From NCBI GenBank assembly GCA_009602725.1, contig WELB01000203.1:127221-144486 (forward strand): DNA of 17,266 nucleotides. Direction: 5' to 3'. The position numbers and the translations under genes are program-made. Below the pieces are notes generated by a model that ran no database searches, was not told the DNA's origin, and saw nothing but the letters and a program-made list of their open reading frames with translations. The stretch is from Spirogloea muscicola. Its lineage: Eukaryota > Streptophyta > Zygnematophyceae > Spirogloeales > Spirogloeaceae. How positions within the stretch are numbered: position 1 is the first letter of the stretch; every line of letters starts with the position of its first letter. This document shows positions 9,276 to 17,266 of the stretch, one piece after another.

Positions 9276-10421
9276 CGGGGTTTAAGGGCTCCGCAGCCGC
9301 CGCCGCCGCCGCCGCCGCGCACGCGGCCAGGGCGTGGCGCGGCCGTCCGGCCACAGCAGCGAGCNCCGCCGCCGGAGCCCCCGCCGCAGAGAGAACCGCC
9401 GGCGACGCGCTCGCCGGCGCCAGCCCAGACAACTGGCGGGCCGCCGCTCTCCACGGGGTCCAAGAGCGCCGCTGCTGCGGCTTGGGCCCCACTGGCAGCG
9501 GCCCACAGCACGGCCGCCACAGGGGCCGTGCGCGCTTTCTCGCTTCCGCGCCGTCAAACCCTCCTCCTCCATCTTTGACCCGGACCCGTTGCTGCGGTGC
9601 TTGCTGTCGCTGCGCTTGGCAGACTATCGCCAAGGCGTGTCAAGGTCGTTGCGCAGCTCCAGCCGATCGTTGAATAGGCGAGTGCGCCTTGAGACGAGGT
9701 CGGCCTCGTTTCGCCACCGCCCAGTAGGTCGACGTTGTGGGTCTGGCTGTGCGAGTCGCTTGCAGAGTGACCAGCAAGCGAGCCGGGGCTTTTGCCACCT
9801 ATATTTTGTGAGTCGTTATTGAGTGCCTGAGCGAAGGAGTGGCCGGCGGGACGTGATGAAGCAAACCATCATCCGTTACCAAGCTGATGTATACAAGCTG
9901 ACGACTCCATGAGGCTGTTTCTGATCCCGCCAGCTTTCCTCCGCCCCTCTCCATCCTAAGTCAGCAAATCCAAATCCCAGCAACACAGCAAACTGTCCTC
10001 ACCTCCAGTATGTAGATGCTCCGTCACAATTCGTGCTGGCCTTGCCAGACCGTCTCTGTCATCTGAGAGCTGCTGCTGCAGTTGCGCGTGTGTGGCATTC
10101 AAGTGTGTGCTCGAAGCACCTTCTGTCGTCGTCTGCATGTCGCGGGGCGAGCGGGCATGATGAGTGCAGTTTGGTCCGTGTTTCTGACAGGCCTCCGGGC
10201 GGCTGAAGTCACCACTATCACTGCTACTTTGCCATCTCTGACCCGCTCGCCTGCCGCTCCTCAACTGGCTCACGCTGAGTCCCTGGCCCGCTCTGCTGAA
10301 GGCCTCTGTCTCGCACTTGCAGGCTGGGACTTCGAAACGTGAGCATGTAATTTGATGTGGTGCATCTCAAGGATCTTGTGGACGTCTTATGAGAGGTTGT
10401 ACCTTTGGATGGACGACTCAA
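9276..10421. other. Unassigned region, GC-rich then mixed
   Basis: 9276-9760 is GC-rich with a CCG tract (9297-9318) and an N at 9365; long open frames on both strands are Pro/Ala/Arg-rich and not convincing. A + strand stretch near 9550-9680 reads SSIFDPDPLLRCLLSLRLAD, which looks protein-like but I do not recognise it. On the - strand, 10273 down to 9956 is open and Gln/Asp/His-rich (HAQLQQQLSDDRDG), with a good donor CTGGAG|GTGAGG at about 10003. Either may be an exon of an unknown gene; neither can be extended confidently. Confidence 0.3.
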
Positions 10422-11324
10422 CAGTAGACTGCTTCTTGGTACTGTATCCTAGCAGTGCAATATGCATGCTAGTGGCATAATGCAAGTTGGAGCGTAAAGG
10501 TTTGAGGATGCGTGATGTCCGCCTTAATTACCCACAAGTCTACCGTGCTCTACGGTGCTGTGCTCTTTCCACTAAACTGCTTGCTGTCTATCCACTCTTT
10601 TTGTCAACAACTCGCTGAACTCTTATTCCAGTACATCTTTTACGAAAGTCTTGCATAATGATATTAGATCTTCCAGCATTTCAAAAGCCTTGTACGGTTT
10701 CTCGTACAATCAAGTCGCAGGTGACACAGATATATAATGTCTATGTAGCCTTGTATGTTTATCATGCTTAGCACATGTTCGACATTTATAATCAAAGGTA
10801 ATGGTATATTCACAATTTATCAAGGATGTCATTCTAGTACCTTTCTCGAGGCTGAAAAGATGCAGCATAGCCCAGTACTAAGAACGACATCGTAAGAAGC
10901 TAATTGCAGCTTGCTTTTTGCCAGCTGCTTCTCTCTTCATTGTAAGTATATGTGGAGTGCAGAGCCCGATCGTGCTCTGCACTCCTAAATAAGGAGTGTG
11001 CCTTGACTGTACTATGACTGCCTGCGTGTCGGCCAGCAATGATGGGCTTGCCCAAGGAAGCTCAGAAGCTGGCAGTTGAGTTACAGTCCACTAAGCTCAT
11101 CAGAAGCTGCAGAGGACACCACAGCGGCCCAAGGAACCTCTATTGAGAAGGCACAGCCGTGTTGTCATCGCAGGCAAAGCTGTCACCTTATTCTAAGCTA
11201 GAGGCCTATGCCCTTGAGGGGGCCTCTGTTGGTAATAGAAAGGAGTGAGTGCATTGGAGAAGCCATGTCTGTACTTGATGTACTCATGATCACGGCCTCT
11301 TGACGTGGTGAGTGTTGTGATGCT
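10422..11324. other. Intergenic, AT-richer, one palindrome
   Basis: No reading frame worth calling. Contains the palindrome at 10954-10997 and, on the - strand, a TGTAA (plus-strand TTACA at 11081-11085) about 240 bases beyond the stop of the EXORDIUM-like gene, a possible green-algal poly(A) signal. Confidence 0.4.
10954..10997. repeat. Near-perfect 32-bp palindrome overlapping a second hairpin
   Basis: 10954-10965 (GGAGTGCAGAGC) is the exact reverse complement of 10974-10985; the centre CGATCG is itself palindromic, so only one pair (10966/10973) mismatches. The right arm also pairs with downstream sequence: ACTCCT (10981-10986), loop AAATA, AGGAGT (10992-10997). The two hairpins are mutually exclusive. 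Confidence 0.85.
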
Positions 11325-14300
11325 TCACTGGTGGTGGTGGTGGTAGTGGTGGTGGTGTGCTGGTGGTGGTGGTGGCTTCACTGGTGGGAATGCTGGCGTG
11401 CGATGGACACCTGCTGCGGCCACCAGTCGCGAGCAGGGGTTGGTCACATTGTCTAGAGGTGCGCAGAGGAGCCGCGTGCTGTCAAAAATTGTGCCGCTGG
11501 GGCACGTGACACGCATAGCGTCCACGCCGTTGACACAGACACAGAAGGACTGGCAGGTTGCATCATCAAACGCGGTAGCAAAGCCCGAAGTCTGCAACGC
11601 CACCATACCATCCATCAAGTCAAGTGGATGCACCTGGCAGGCTGGGCTGCAACATCCTGTGCCTAACCATTATAATGTCGTAATGTGAACCAGCACTGAA
11701 AACGATGCAGCTGAAAGATGCCGCGCAGCAGGCTAGGCTTACTGAGGAGTGCTGCTTGCAGCTCACCATATTTGTGCAGCAGGAGCTGGAGGCAGGCGCC
11801 GCGGCCGCGTTGCAAGTTGCAGCGGCAGGCTGTGCCGGACTGCTGGCATTTGTTGGAGGCGGGGGCGGGGGACTTGAAGGGGCGATGGGAGTTGGGGAAG
11901 GCGGATTTGGAGATGGAGGGGGGGGCATGGGTGGCGGAGGAGATGGTGGGGCCGGCGACGGTGACGGAGGCGGCGGCACCGGCGGCGGGGGCGACGGCAG
12001 CGGAGGCACGGGAGAGGAAGTTGGTGTTGGCGAAGGCGGAGGGACGGCTGGACTCGGAGGGGGGGGCGGCAGCTGGGGAGGTGGTGTAGGCGGAGGAGGA
12101 GAGGGTGGCGGCGGCAGCGGCGGCGGCGGAGGCGGTGACGGCGGCGGCGGCGGCTGGCTCGGAGGAGGCGGTGGAGGTGAAGTGACAGGAGAGTGTGGAG
12201 GTGGCGGAGGTGGCGGCCGTGGCAGTGGTGGAGGGGGGGGCGAAGTGGGAGGAGGGCGAGGAGGAGGTACTGGTGGGAGGTTGGGCGGCACTGGGGACGT
12301 CAACGGCGGCGACGGCGGCGGCGGCGGCGGCGGCGACGGCGGCGGCNCCGGCCCTTGGGTGCCGATGCAACGCACGTCCTTGCTGCTCGCAGCTCGGTGG
12401 GCTCAGCATCTGGGCGCCAGTCAGCAACGCGGAGCTGCCGCCGCGCCGCAGCGGCCTTGCACCTCGACGATACGAAGCCCTGTCCGCGGACTGACTGTCA
12501 CACTTGCCTCAGATGACAATCACGACGAGGCATACTTGCCTAGGGCTTCGATACATGTAGCCCCACGTCTGCACTGGTCTTGGCCTGACCAATGTGCAGT
12601 ACTGGGTAAGATTGGCCGCCCTTGGCATTTCATTCGCACCTCGCGCCGTCTCTCGCTCCCTCTGCAAGACTGCACGCGTTGACGGCAGAAGTTAGGGTTA
12701 GGGCTGGAGCCGCGAATCGGAGCTGCGGTAGGAGCGACTGCAGTGAGCTCACTCCAGCTCCGTCCGCCGCGGCGGCGGTGGCGGCCGCGGCGGCGGCGGC
12801 GGCCGTGGTGGTGGAGATGGGCGTGGCGATGGCGGCGGCGGCTTGCTATTGAGCGGCGCGCTGGGGGCTGCAGGAGGAGGACTCCATGGAGGAGGGAAGG
12901 GAGGAGGGAAGGGGGGAGGAGACGGAGCCGGTGGGGGCTGGCTCTGCGCCTGCGAAGCCAACGCCAAAGCAAGCCGTCAGTGCTTCGTATGAGGCCAAGC
13001 ATAAGTATAGGCAACTTCTCAGAGAGTCCGCATGTCAAGCTTGATGCATGCCTTCAGCGTGACTGGCAGCTGCGTAAGAGGTGCACTCACCGTCAGCTCG
13101 CAGTCGCCTCGCAATGGGTCCCACAAGATTTGTACCATGTACTTCTGGCTTGACGGTCCTTGCAAGTTGTATGCGTATGACCCGCTCGACGAGCTAGCCG
13201 TGCGGACCTGGTCCGCCGTTCCAAATTGCCACGCGCAGAGGTCTGCAAGACGAGTGCGCTGCCAAATGAAGGGTGGAAAGCGACACAGTACTCTTGCAGC
13301 ATTGCAAACGCGTGCATGACTGCGAGCTGGAGCAGCTCGATTGCCGAGCTTCAAGCAATGGCGACGCACCTGCAACCTCTGCACCTTGGTTCGGCCCGCC
13401 ATCTTGAATGCTCCACCCTGTACCCGGGATGGGGTCGGTCGCAACCTCTGCCAATTCGTGACCCAGAATGTTGACAATGCCGTCAATGCCCTGGTCACCG
13501 CTTGGCGATGTTGTGGTGCCGTCCACGATTCCAATCGGTGCGCAGCCGTAAAGGCAGTCAGGGGTTGATGAGGAGTCTCCCATGAACGCAACTGTCAGCA
13601 CCCCAAGAGGAGACACAACATTCAGTCATGGAGTTGACACAGTTCTTATGCTAGTAAGGCACTCAATTACAACCTTTGACCCAACTCTGTGTCAACTCAC
13701 ACTTGATGGCAGTTGATTTGCCCGCTGCTATGTAGGTCGTGGCATCGTGGTAGCCACAATAGGCACTACAGAAGGCTCCTTCTGCAACGTCCTTGCTGCA
13801 AGGAATGGGGATTGCATTTTGATACGTGTCAGTACCTTTTGCCACCTACAGTCAAAGAGCAGGCAAACATGTGCTGGCACGCATGGGTCCTTGGAAAAGG
13901 CAAGCTGACCTGGTGATTACGACATACACCCCGTTCGCATCCACTGGGAGCACCTTCAAATCCAACGCCCTGGTAAGAAAGAGCCAACAATAAGTGATCA
14001 TGCCATACTTGGAGCATGAGAACATGTGTGTAATCTGCTTTGTGCTCGATTGCATGCGCAGTTGGTGAGAGATGTCATACCCCTGACATGAAGTCAACCA
14101 ATCGTGGCGCTAGCGACAAGGTTGTGCTCCTTGCAATGGAAGCAGTGTAACAAAACCTTAGTTTTCTCTCTGTACAGGAATGTACAGTTACCTTTGAACT
14201 ATGGGGAAGACGCCACCCGTTAGACTAGCTCCTTGAGAGTAGGAATCGTAGGTTTCCTTCTTCAACGTCAACCGAGAGGTGACCTTTTGGCCATTGCCAT

Positions 14301-15397
14301 CCTGATATAGAGCAGCCACCTGCACAGGTCGAATGGTAGGGAGCTTAGTCACTTTCTCTGGTTGGTAGGTGACTATGAATCAACTTGTCAGAAAGCATAC
14401 AGTGTACACACCAGCCTATGACTGTGTCTCGTGTCTGCCTCAGGAGCTCAAGGAGCTCGAAACTGTATGTCAGGAGAAGCTGGCCTCACCCTCCACCAGT
14501 CTTTAGCGCTCGGGCTCGGCTGCGTCCCTCCATCGCTGCTGCAAGCAGCTATGAAGTTCCGGATGGGAGCCAGCTTCGAACTGTTTGTCCAGGCGCCGTA
14601 CCATATTATGTACACCGATAGGTCTGCAGATTGAAGGAAAGCAATCGGTCGCATCAGAGGACTGTGCACCCACTTCTGGTCGCTTCTGCGTGAGAAACTC
14701 AGAAAGGACATGCTGCAGCATCCTGCAGGTGGCCATGCACTGCAGCTTCCAGTCCCCCACTGCTTTTGGCCAAAATTTGGTGCAGCAGGCAGACTGCCGG
14801 CCATGAAGCCCGAAGGAAGCGGAGGTTCTGAGAGGTACCTGCCAGCATGACTGGCCCGCCTTGGTACTCCATCCCCTGAGCAGTGAAGCCTGTGTCATTG
14901 CTACTGCCAGCATAGAGCTCGGACTTGCTGTGCTCGGGCTCCTTGCTCTTCTGGGCAGCCCGGAAGGCCAATTTGGAAGCTTTGCTTCTGTGCCACGCAC
15001 ACCCTAGAGGCTCTGGTCAGGTGCTGGCTTCAGAGGAGAGGGTAGGGGACGAGGGCTGGACAGGAGGGAACTAAAAGGGTGAGGGGCATATCTCAGGAGA
15101 AGTAACAGATACAAAGAGGGTTTACGGGGCCACAAAGCGGCGGCCAGAACGGAGAAGAGGAAAGGGTTGGCGCTACAAGACCTGACAAAACGATCTGAAC
15201 GAAGTTAGTGCGCATTGTTTTGAGTAAGACGTGCACCTGCTGCGGATCGGGTAAACGGCTTTGTGTGAGCTGGTCTCGACCAGCCCGCAAAGAAGCAGAG
15301 CGGCCAGCAGCAGCGCTCCCCGAGCTGGCCTGCTACACCACTGTGTGGTGGCCACGGCGGCCCCGTCCCTTGGGGCTTGCCGCACCCACTTGCTCAT
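11325..15397 (-). CDS. EXORDIUM-like protein with proline-rich arm and CBM14-like module (about 12 exons)
   Basis: Probable secreted wall protein. Exons on the minus strand: 15397-~15243 (Met, basic start, hydrophobic GALLLAALLLCGLV, a signal peptide), ~15003-14839 (MEYQGGPVMLA), 14623-14490 (SVYIIWYGAW ... KDWWR), 14319-14192 (VAALYQDGNG), 14129-14081 (LSLAPRLVDFM, tentative), 13969-13910 (VLPVDANGVYVVIT), 13795-13701 (SKDVAEGAFCSAYCGYHD), 13591-13370 (DQGIDGIVNILGHELAEVAT), 13242-13091 (DLCAWQFG ... MVQILWD), 12949-12753 and ~12346-11767 (proline-rich), 11633-11325 (CBM14-like). The order matches EXORDIUM/phosphate-induced protein 1 (PF04674), involved in wall growth in plants. Most phases agree. 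Unresolved: the exon 1-2 junction, the 14081-13969 junction, and the link across the N at 12347. Stop is at 11325-11327; the tail ends in a His-rich run. Confidence 0.8.
11329..11374. repeat. (GGT)n microsatellite encoding the Pro/His tail
   Basis: GGT/GTG triplets interrupted by TAG and GTGC. On the coding (minus) strand the same repeat is read as PPPPP and, after a phase change, as HHHHYHHHH, just before the stop. Confidence 0.85.
11398..11633 (-). other. CBM14/peritrophin-A-like chitin-binding module
   Basis: In the last exon, cysteines follow C-QSFCV-C-(10)-C-PSGTIFDSTRLL-C-(9)-C, i.e. spacings 5, 10, 12, 9, which fit CBM14 (peritrophin-A). The expected first cysteine would come from the CCTNM end of the preceding exon, giving a longer first gap (about 27). 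CBM14 binds chitin in animals and fungi. Plant chitin-binding proteins normally use hevein or LysM modules instead, so this is unusual. A Pro/His tail follows the module. Confidence 0.65.
11767..12346 (-). other. Extensin/HRGP-like proline-rich arm
   Basis: About 190 codons dominated by SPPPP, PPPPP and SPxP motifs on the minus strand, typical of hydroxyproline-rich glycoproteins of green-algal walls. It ends in a Thr/Ala/Ser/Cys-rich stretch before the donor at 11766. The opposite strand is a glycine-rich shadow frame. An N at 12347 lies at its upstream edge, so its true length is uncertain. Confidence 0.75.
12753..12949 (-). other. First proline-rich exon of the EXORDIUM-like gene
   Basis: Acceptor TTCGCAG|GCG and donor GGA|GTGAGC frame 65 codons beginning AQSQPPPAPSPPPFPPP and ending in RPPPPP repeats. 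It follows the EXORDIUM domain exon in phase 0 and leaves phase 2. CGG-triplet runs at 12767-12800 are its coding complement. Confidence 0.65.
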
Positions 15398-16050
15398 CTT
15401 GTGCTCTGCTCCACTGGGCACATCCGCCCGAGCTCTAGAACAGCCTCATGGGCAGCCACCGGGTGCTGGGACTGCCTAGACTCCGCAGCTGCCGCGTGCT
15501 AGCTCCAGAAGCTGCACCCGTTCACCTGGTAGGACAAGCCGGCGCGCTGGGCTTCTGCAAACGGTGGCAACCTTTGGCTGGCTGCAGAGAAGGGCGAGAA
15601 GCTGCACAACCGCTGCCCACAACGGTGCCCGGCCCCGAGGTCTTCGTGAGCCAAGGAGGGTGGGTTGGGCTGCTGAGAGCCTCCAGCACTGGCGAGAGGG
15701 CGCCGGCGGCCGCCGAGCTCGTAGAGCGAGCGGCAGCGGCGGCAGTGGCAGCAGCGGCGGCGGCGGCGGCAGGCGGCGGAGCAGCTGCCGAGGTCTTCGA
15801 GGGCCGGCTGCGAGAGCCGAGGAGATGGGGGAGCGCGCGAGAGAGCCGGCAGCGGCAACTGCGGCTGCTCGTCGGTCTCGCACTGGCGACTGCGACCGTG
15901 GATGGGACGGGGGAGGAGGAGGTGCACACCGGCGGTCGGGACGGAGGGGAGGGCCTGGGGGAGGTACGAGGGCCGGGGGCGAGCAAGAAGACTGCTGATG
16001 TCTTAACTGCGGCTGTGAAGGCCAGCCAGGTGAATACAGATGGTGTTTAA
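15398..16050. other. GC-rich upstream region of the EXORDIUM-like gene, no confident gene
   Basis: Probable promoter/5' leader of the minus-strand gene starting at 15397. A + frame is open 15448-16050 and a - frame 15986-15522; both are Ala/Arg/Ser/Pro-rich around a GCG tract (15745-15785). The minus frame's Ser/Ala/Pro composition could be a targeting peptide, but no domain follows. High GC alone explains dual open frames. Confidence 0.35.
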
Positions 16051-16796
16051 TACTGTAGTAGGGGATCCACAGGGCTATAGGCAGGCAGAGAGCGGGCGGA
16101 GGGGCGAGCAGCAGCCATGGCGGGATGGAGAAGGAAGAACTCTTTCAGTAGTAATGCGACGGATGCAAATTGGCCAGCCCATGATAAAAGAAGATGATTA
16201 ATGGTGAACAAAGTTTGCAGGAGCCAGACAAGCGAGGACAGGGGAATGTGGGGTTTCTCTGCCTTGTGCTGGCCACTTGGCTTGCACATGGCCACACAGG
16301 AGGCCCTGCATCACTCGAACTCGCATTCCGTTTCCATGGCGGGGGGGAGAAGGTGGGCGGGCCAGGAGCAGTGCCACGGGGGAGCGGGCGGGGCCTGTCG
16401 CCGCCGGCCCCCGCCGGCCCAACCCGGCGCCGCGGCTGCCTCCGCGCCGGCCGGGGGGTACCGCCTTGGCGCGCGGCCCATGTCCCCCCCGCGCAGGAGA
16501 GCCGCTCCCGACGGCCGTGACGGGCCGTGACGGTCCGGCGGAGCGGAGTGGCCCCAGTAGGGCATGGTCCGGAGGGGCTTGCCGGGGGCGCCTCCTCCCG
16601 GCGATGCACCCGTACGATGCGGCATCGGATGGGCGTGGGTGACCCGCTCTGACCAGCGCGCGAGCGGGGGCAGCTATTTCGGGCCATGGCGGCGCCGCCC
16701 CCTGCCGCGCGCTCCTCGACTGTGGGAGCGCCCCGCCGACCGCCCTTGGCAGGAAGCCCGGGGGGGGCATGTATGGCCAACACGACCAGAATGCAC
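16051..16796. other. Mixed then GC-rich segment, no gene recognised
   Basis: 16330-16770 is strongly CpG-rich with overlapping Arg/Pro/Gly frames on both strands and no domain. A short imperfect repeat, CCATGGCGGG...GGAGAAGG, occurs at about 16116 and 16335. It could be a promoter CpG island for a gene beyond the window. Confidence 0.3.
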
Positions 16797-17266
16797 TACA
16801 GTCAAACCTTGTTATAGGCACGTCGGCCGGTTTGGCGAAAATATGTGACTATATCGAGGTGTGCTTGTTCGTTGTAGAGGCACTATTGCCCCCAAATGTG
16901 CTTCTACCGTGACAATCAGCAATATATCAAATTATATTGAAAATGGCTTTTTGGGTTTAGGTTTAGGGTTAGGGTTTAAAAACTAGACCCTAACCCTAGA
17001 CCTCAACCCTAAACCCCACACCCTAAACCCTAAACCTCAACCCTAACCCCTGTAGAGAATATGAGAGATATGTTGATTTGTTTTCATATAGGCACTTCTA
17101 GTGGGGGAATCTGCCCCGAAAAACTGTGCCTGTACATACAGGCACGTTCCTGTATCGAGTCACATTTGCCGGGGGAAAAAAGTGCTTCCCGCAAAATGGT
17201 GCCACTATCAAGGTTTTGCCCTAATGTGCCTATATCGAGAGGTGCCTATAACAAGGTTTGACTGTA
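16797..17266. mobile_element. pogo/Tc1-mariner-like MITE with TA target duplications
   Basis: A 466-bp non-coding element (16799-17264) flanked by TA at 16797-16798 and 17265-17266. Its 23-bp termini, beginning CAGTCAAACCTTG, are perfect inverted repeats (16799-16821 and 17242-17264). CAGT...AACCT ends plus TA duplication are typical of pogo/Tigger elements. Internal TATCGAG motifs (16852, 17153, 17233) and GGCAC repeats could be transposase-binding sites. No transposase frame is present, so it is a non-autonomous derivative. A 9-bp-arm hairpin lies at 17126-17145. Confidence 0.88.
16953..17050. repeat. Telomere-like TTTAGGG repeats in both orientations inside the MITE
   Basis: 16953-16978 carries G-rich units (TTTAGGG, TTAGGG variants) and 16987-17050 carries C-rich units (CCCTAAA, CCCTAAC and degenerate forms), with a short AAAACTAGA spacer. 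The G-rich block is followed by its complement, so the core could fold back. Repeats are degenerate, unlike a fresh telomere. Confidence 0.9.

Noticed and set aside
11705-12682. Long plus-strand glycine-rich frame
   Set aside because: It is the exact complement of the proline-rich exons; the minus strand has matching splice sites, phases and flanking domains, whereas the Gly-rich frame has none.
16145-16821. Overlapping minus-strand frames of about 210 codons
   Set aside because: Two different frames are open over the same CpG-rich DNA, one running into the MITE end; composition alone explains them.
16953-17050. Chromosome end (true telomere)
   Set aside because: Repeats are degenerate, occur in both orientations, and lie inside an element with intact terminal inverted repeats on both sides.
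1-17266. CRISPR arrays, tRNA or rRNA genes
   Set aside because: No regularly spaced repeats and no tRNA-like or rRNA-like segments were seen by eye; the sequence is eukaryotic in structure.

Overview
The window looks like nuclear DNA of a green alga. It carries a plastid-type phosphate translocator, a plant-like nucleotide-sugar/PAPS transporter and an EXORDIUM-like wall protein. All three are split by many short introns (about 60-440 nt). Plant-type TTTAGGG telomere-like repeats occur near the right end, and the DNA is CpG-rich with several (CCG)n tracts. A unicellular green or early-branching streptophyte alga fits best; I cannot name the species.

Layout. 1-112 is the 3' end of a retroelement whose fuller relative lies at 7.9-9.3 kb. 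255-3050 (+) is a phosphoenolpyruvate/phosphate translocator (PPT) in nine exons, which I could trace almost base by base from exon 2 onward. 3426-4240 is a GC-rich leader or promoter zone, followed by a seven-exon SLC35B/UTR2-type transporter at 4241-6858 (+). 7882-9275 holds broken copies of the C-terminal end of a retroelement protein (zinc-knuckle plus restriction-like nuclease region), with a 93-bp direct repeat and a 14-bp-arm palindrome. 9280-11324 has no gene I can recognise. 11325-15397 (-) is a roughly twelve-exon gene that joins an EXORDIUM (phosphate-induced protein 1) domain to a long hydroxyproline-type proline-rich arm and a cysteine-spaced CBM14-like chitin-binding module. 15450-16796 is GC-rich and unassigned. 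16797-17266 is a complete pogo/Tc1-mariner-like MITE: TA duplications, perfect 23-bp inverted ends, and a core of telomere-like repeats in both orientations.

The two transporters are housekeeping genes of different membranes (plastid envelope, Golgi/ER). Nothing ties them functionally to the wall protein, so the window is not an operon-like system. The most novel items are the EXORDIUM-HRGP-CBM14 architecture with a retained HE...E..D motif, the MITE carrying telomeric repeats, and the apparent GC-AG introns in both transporter genes. Exon boundaries rest on reading splice sites against remembered family conservation; no alignment was run. Three single Ns (3814, 9365, 12347) lie in or beside GC-rich repeat sequence and may hide missing sequence.
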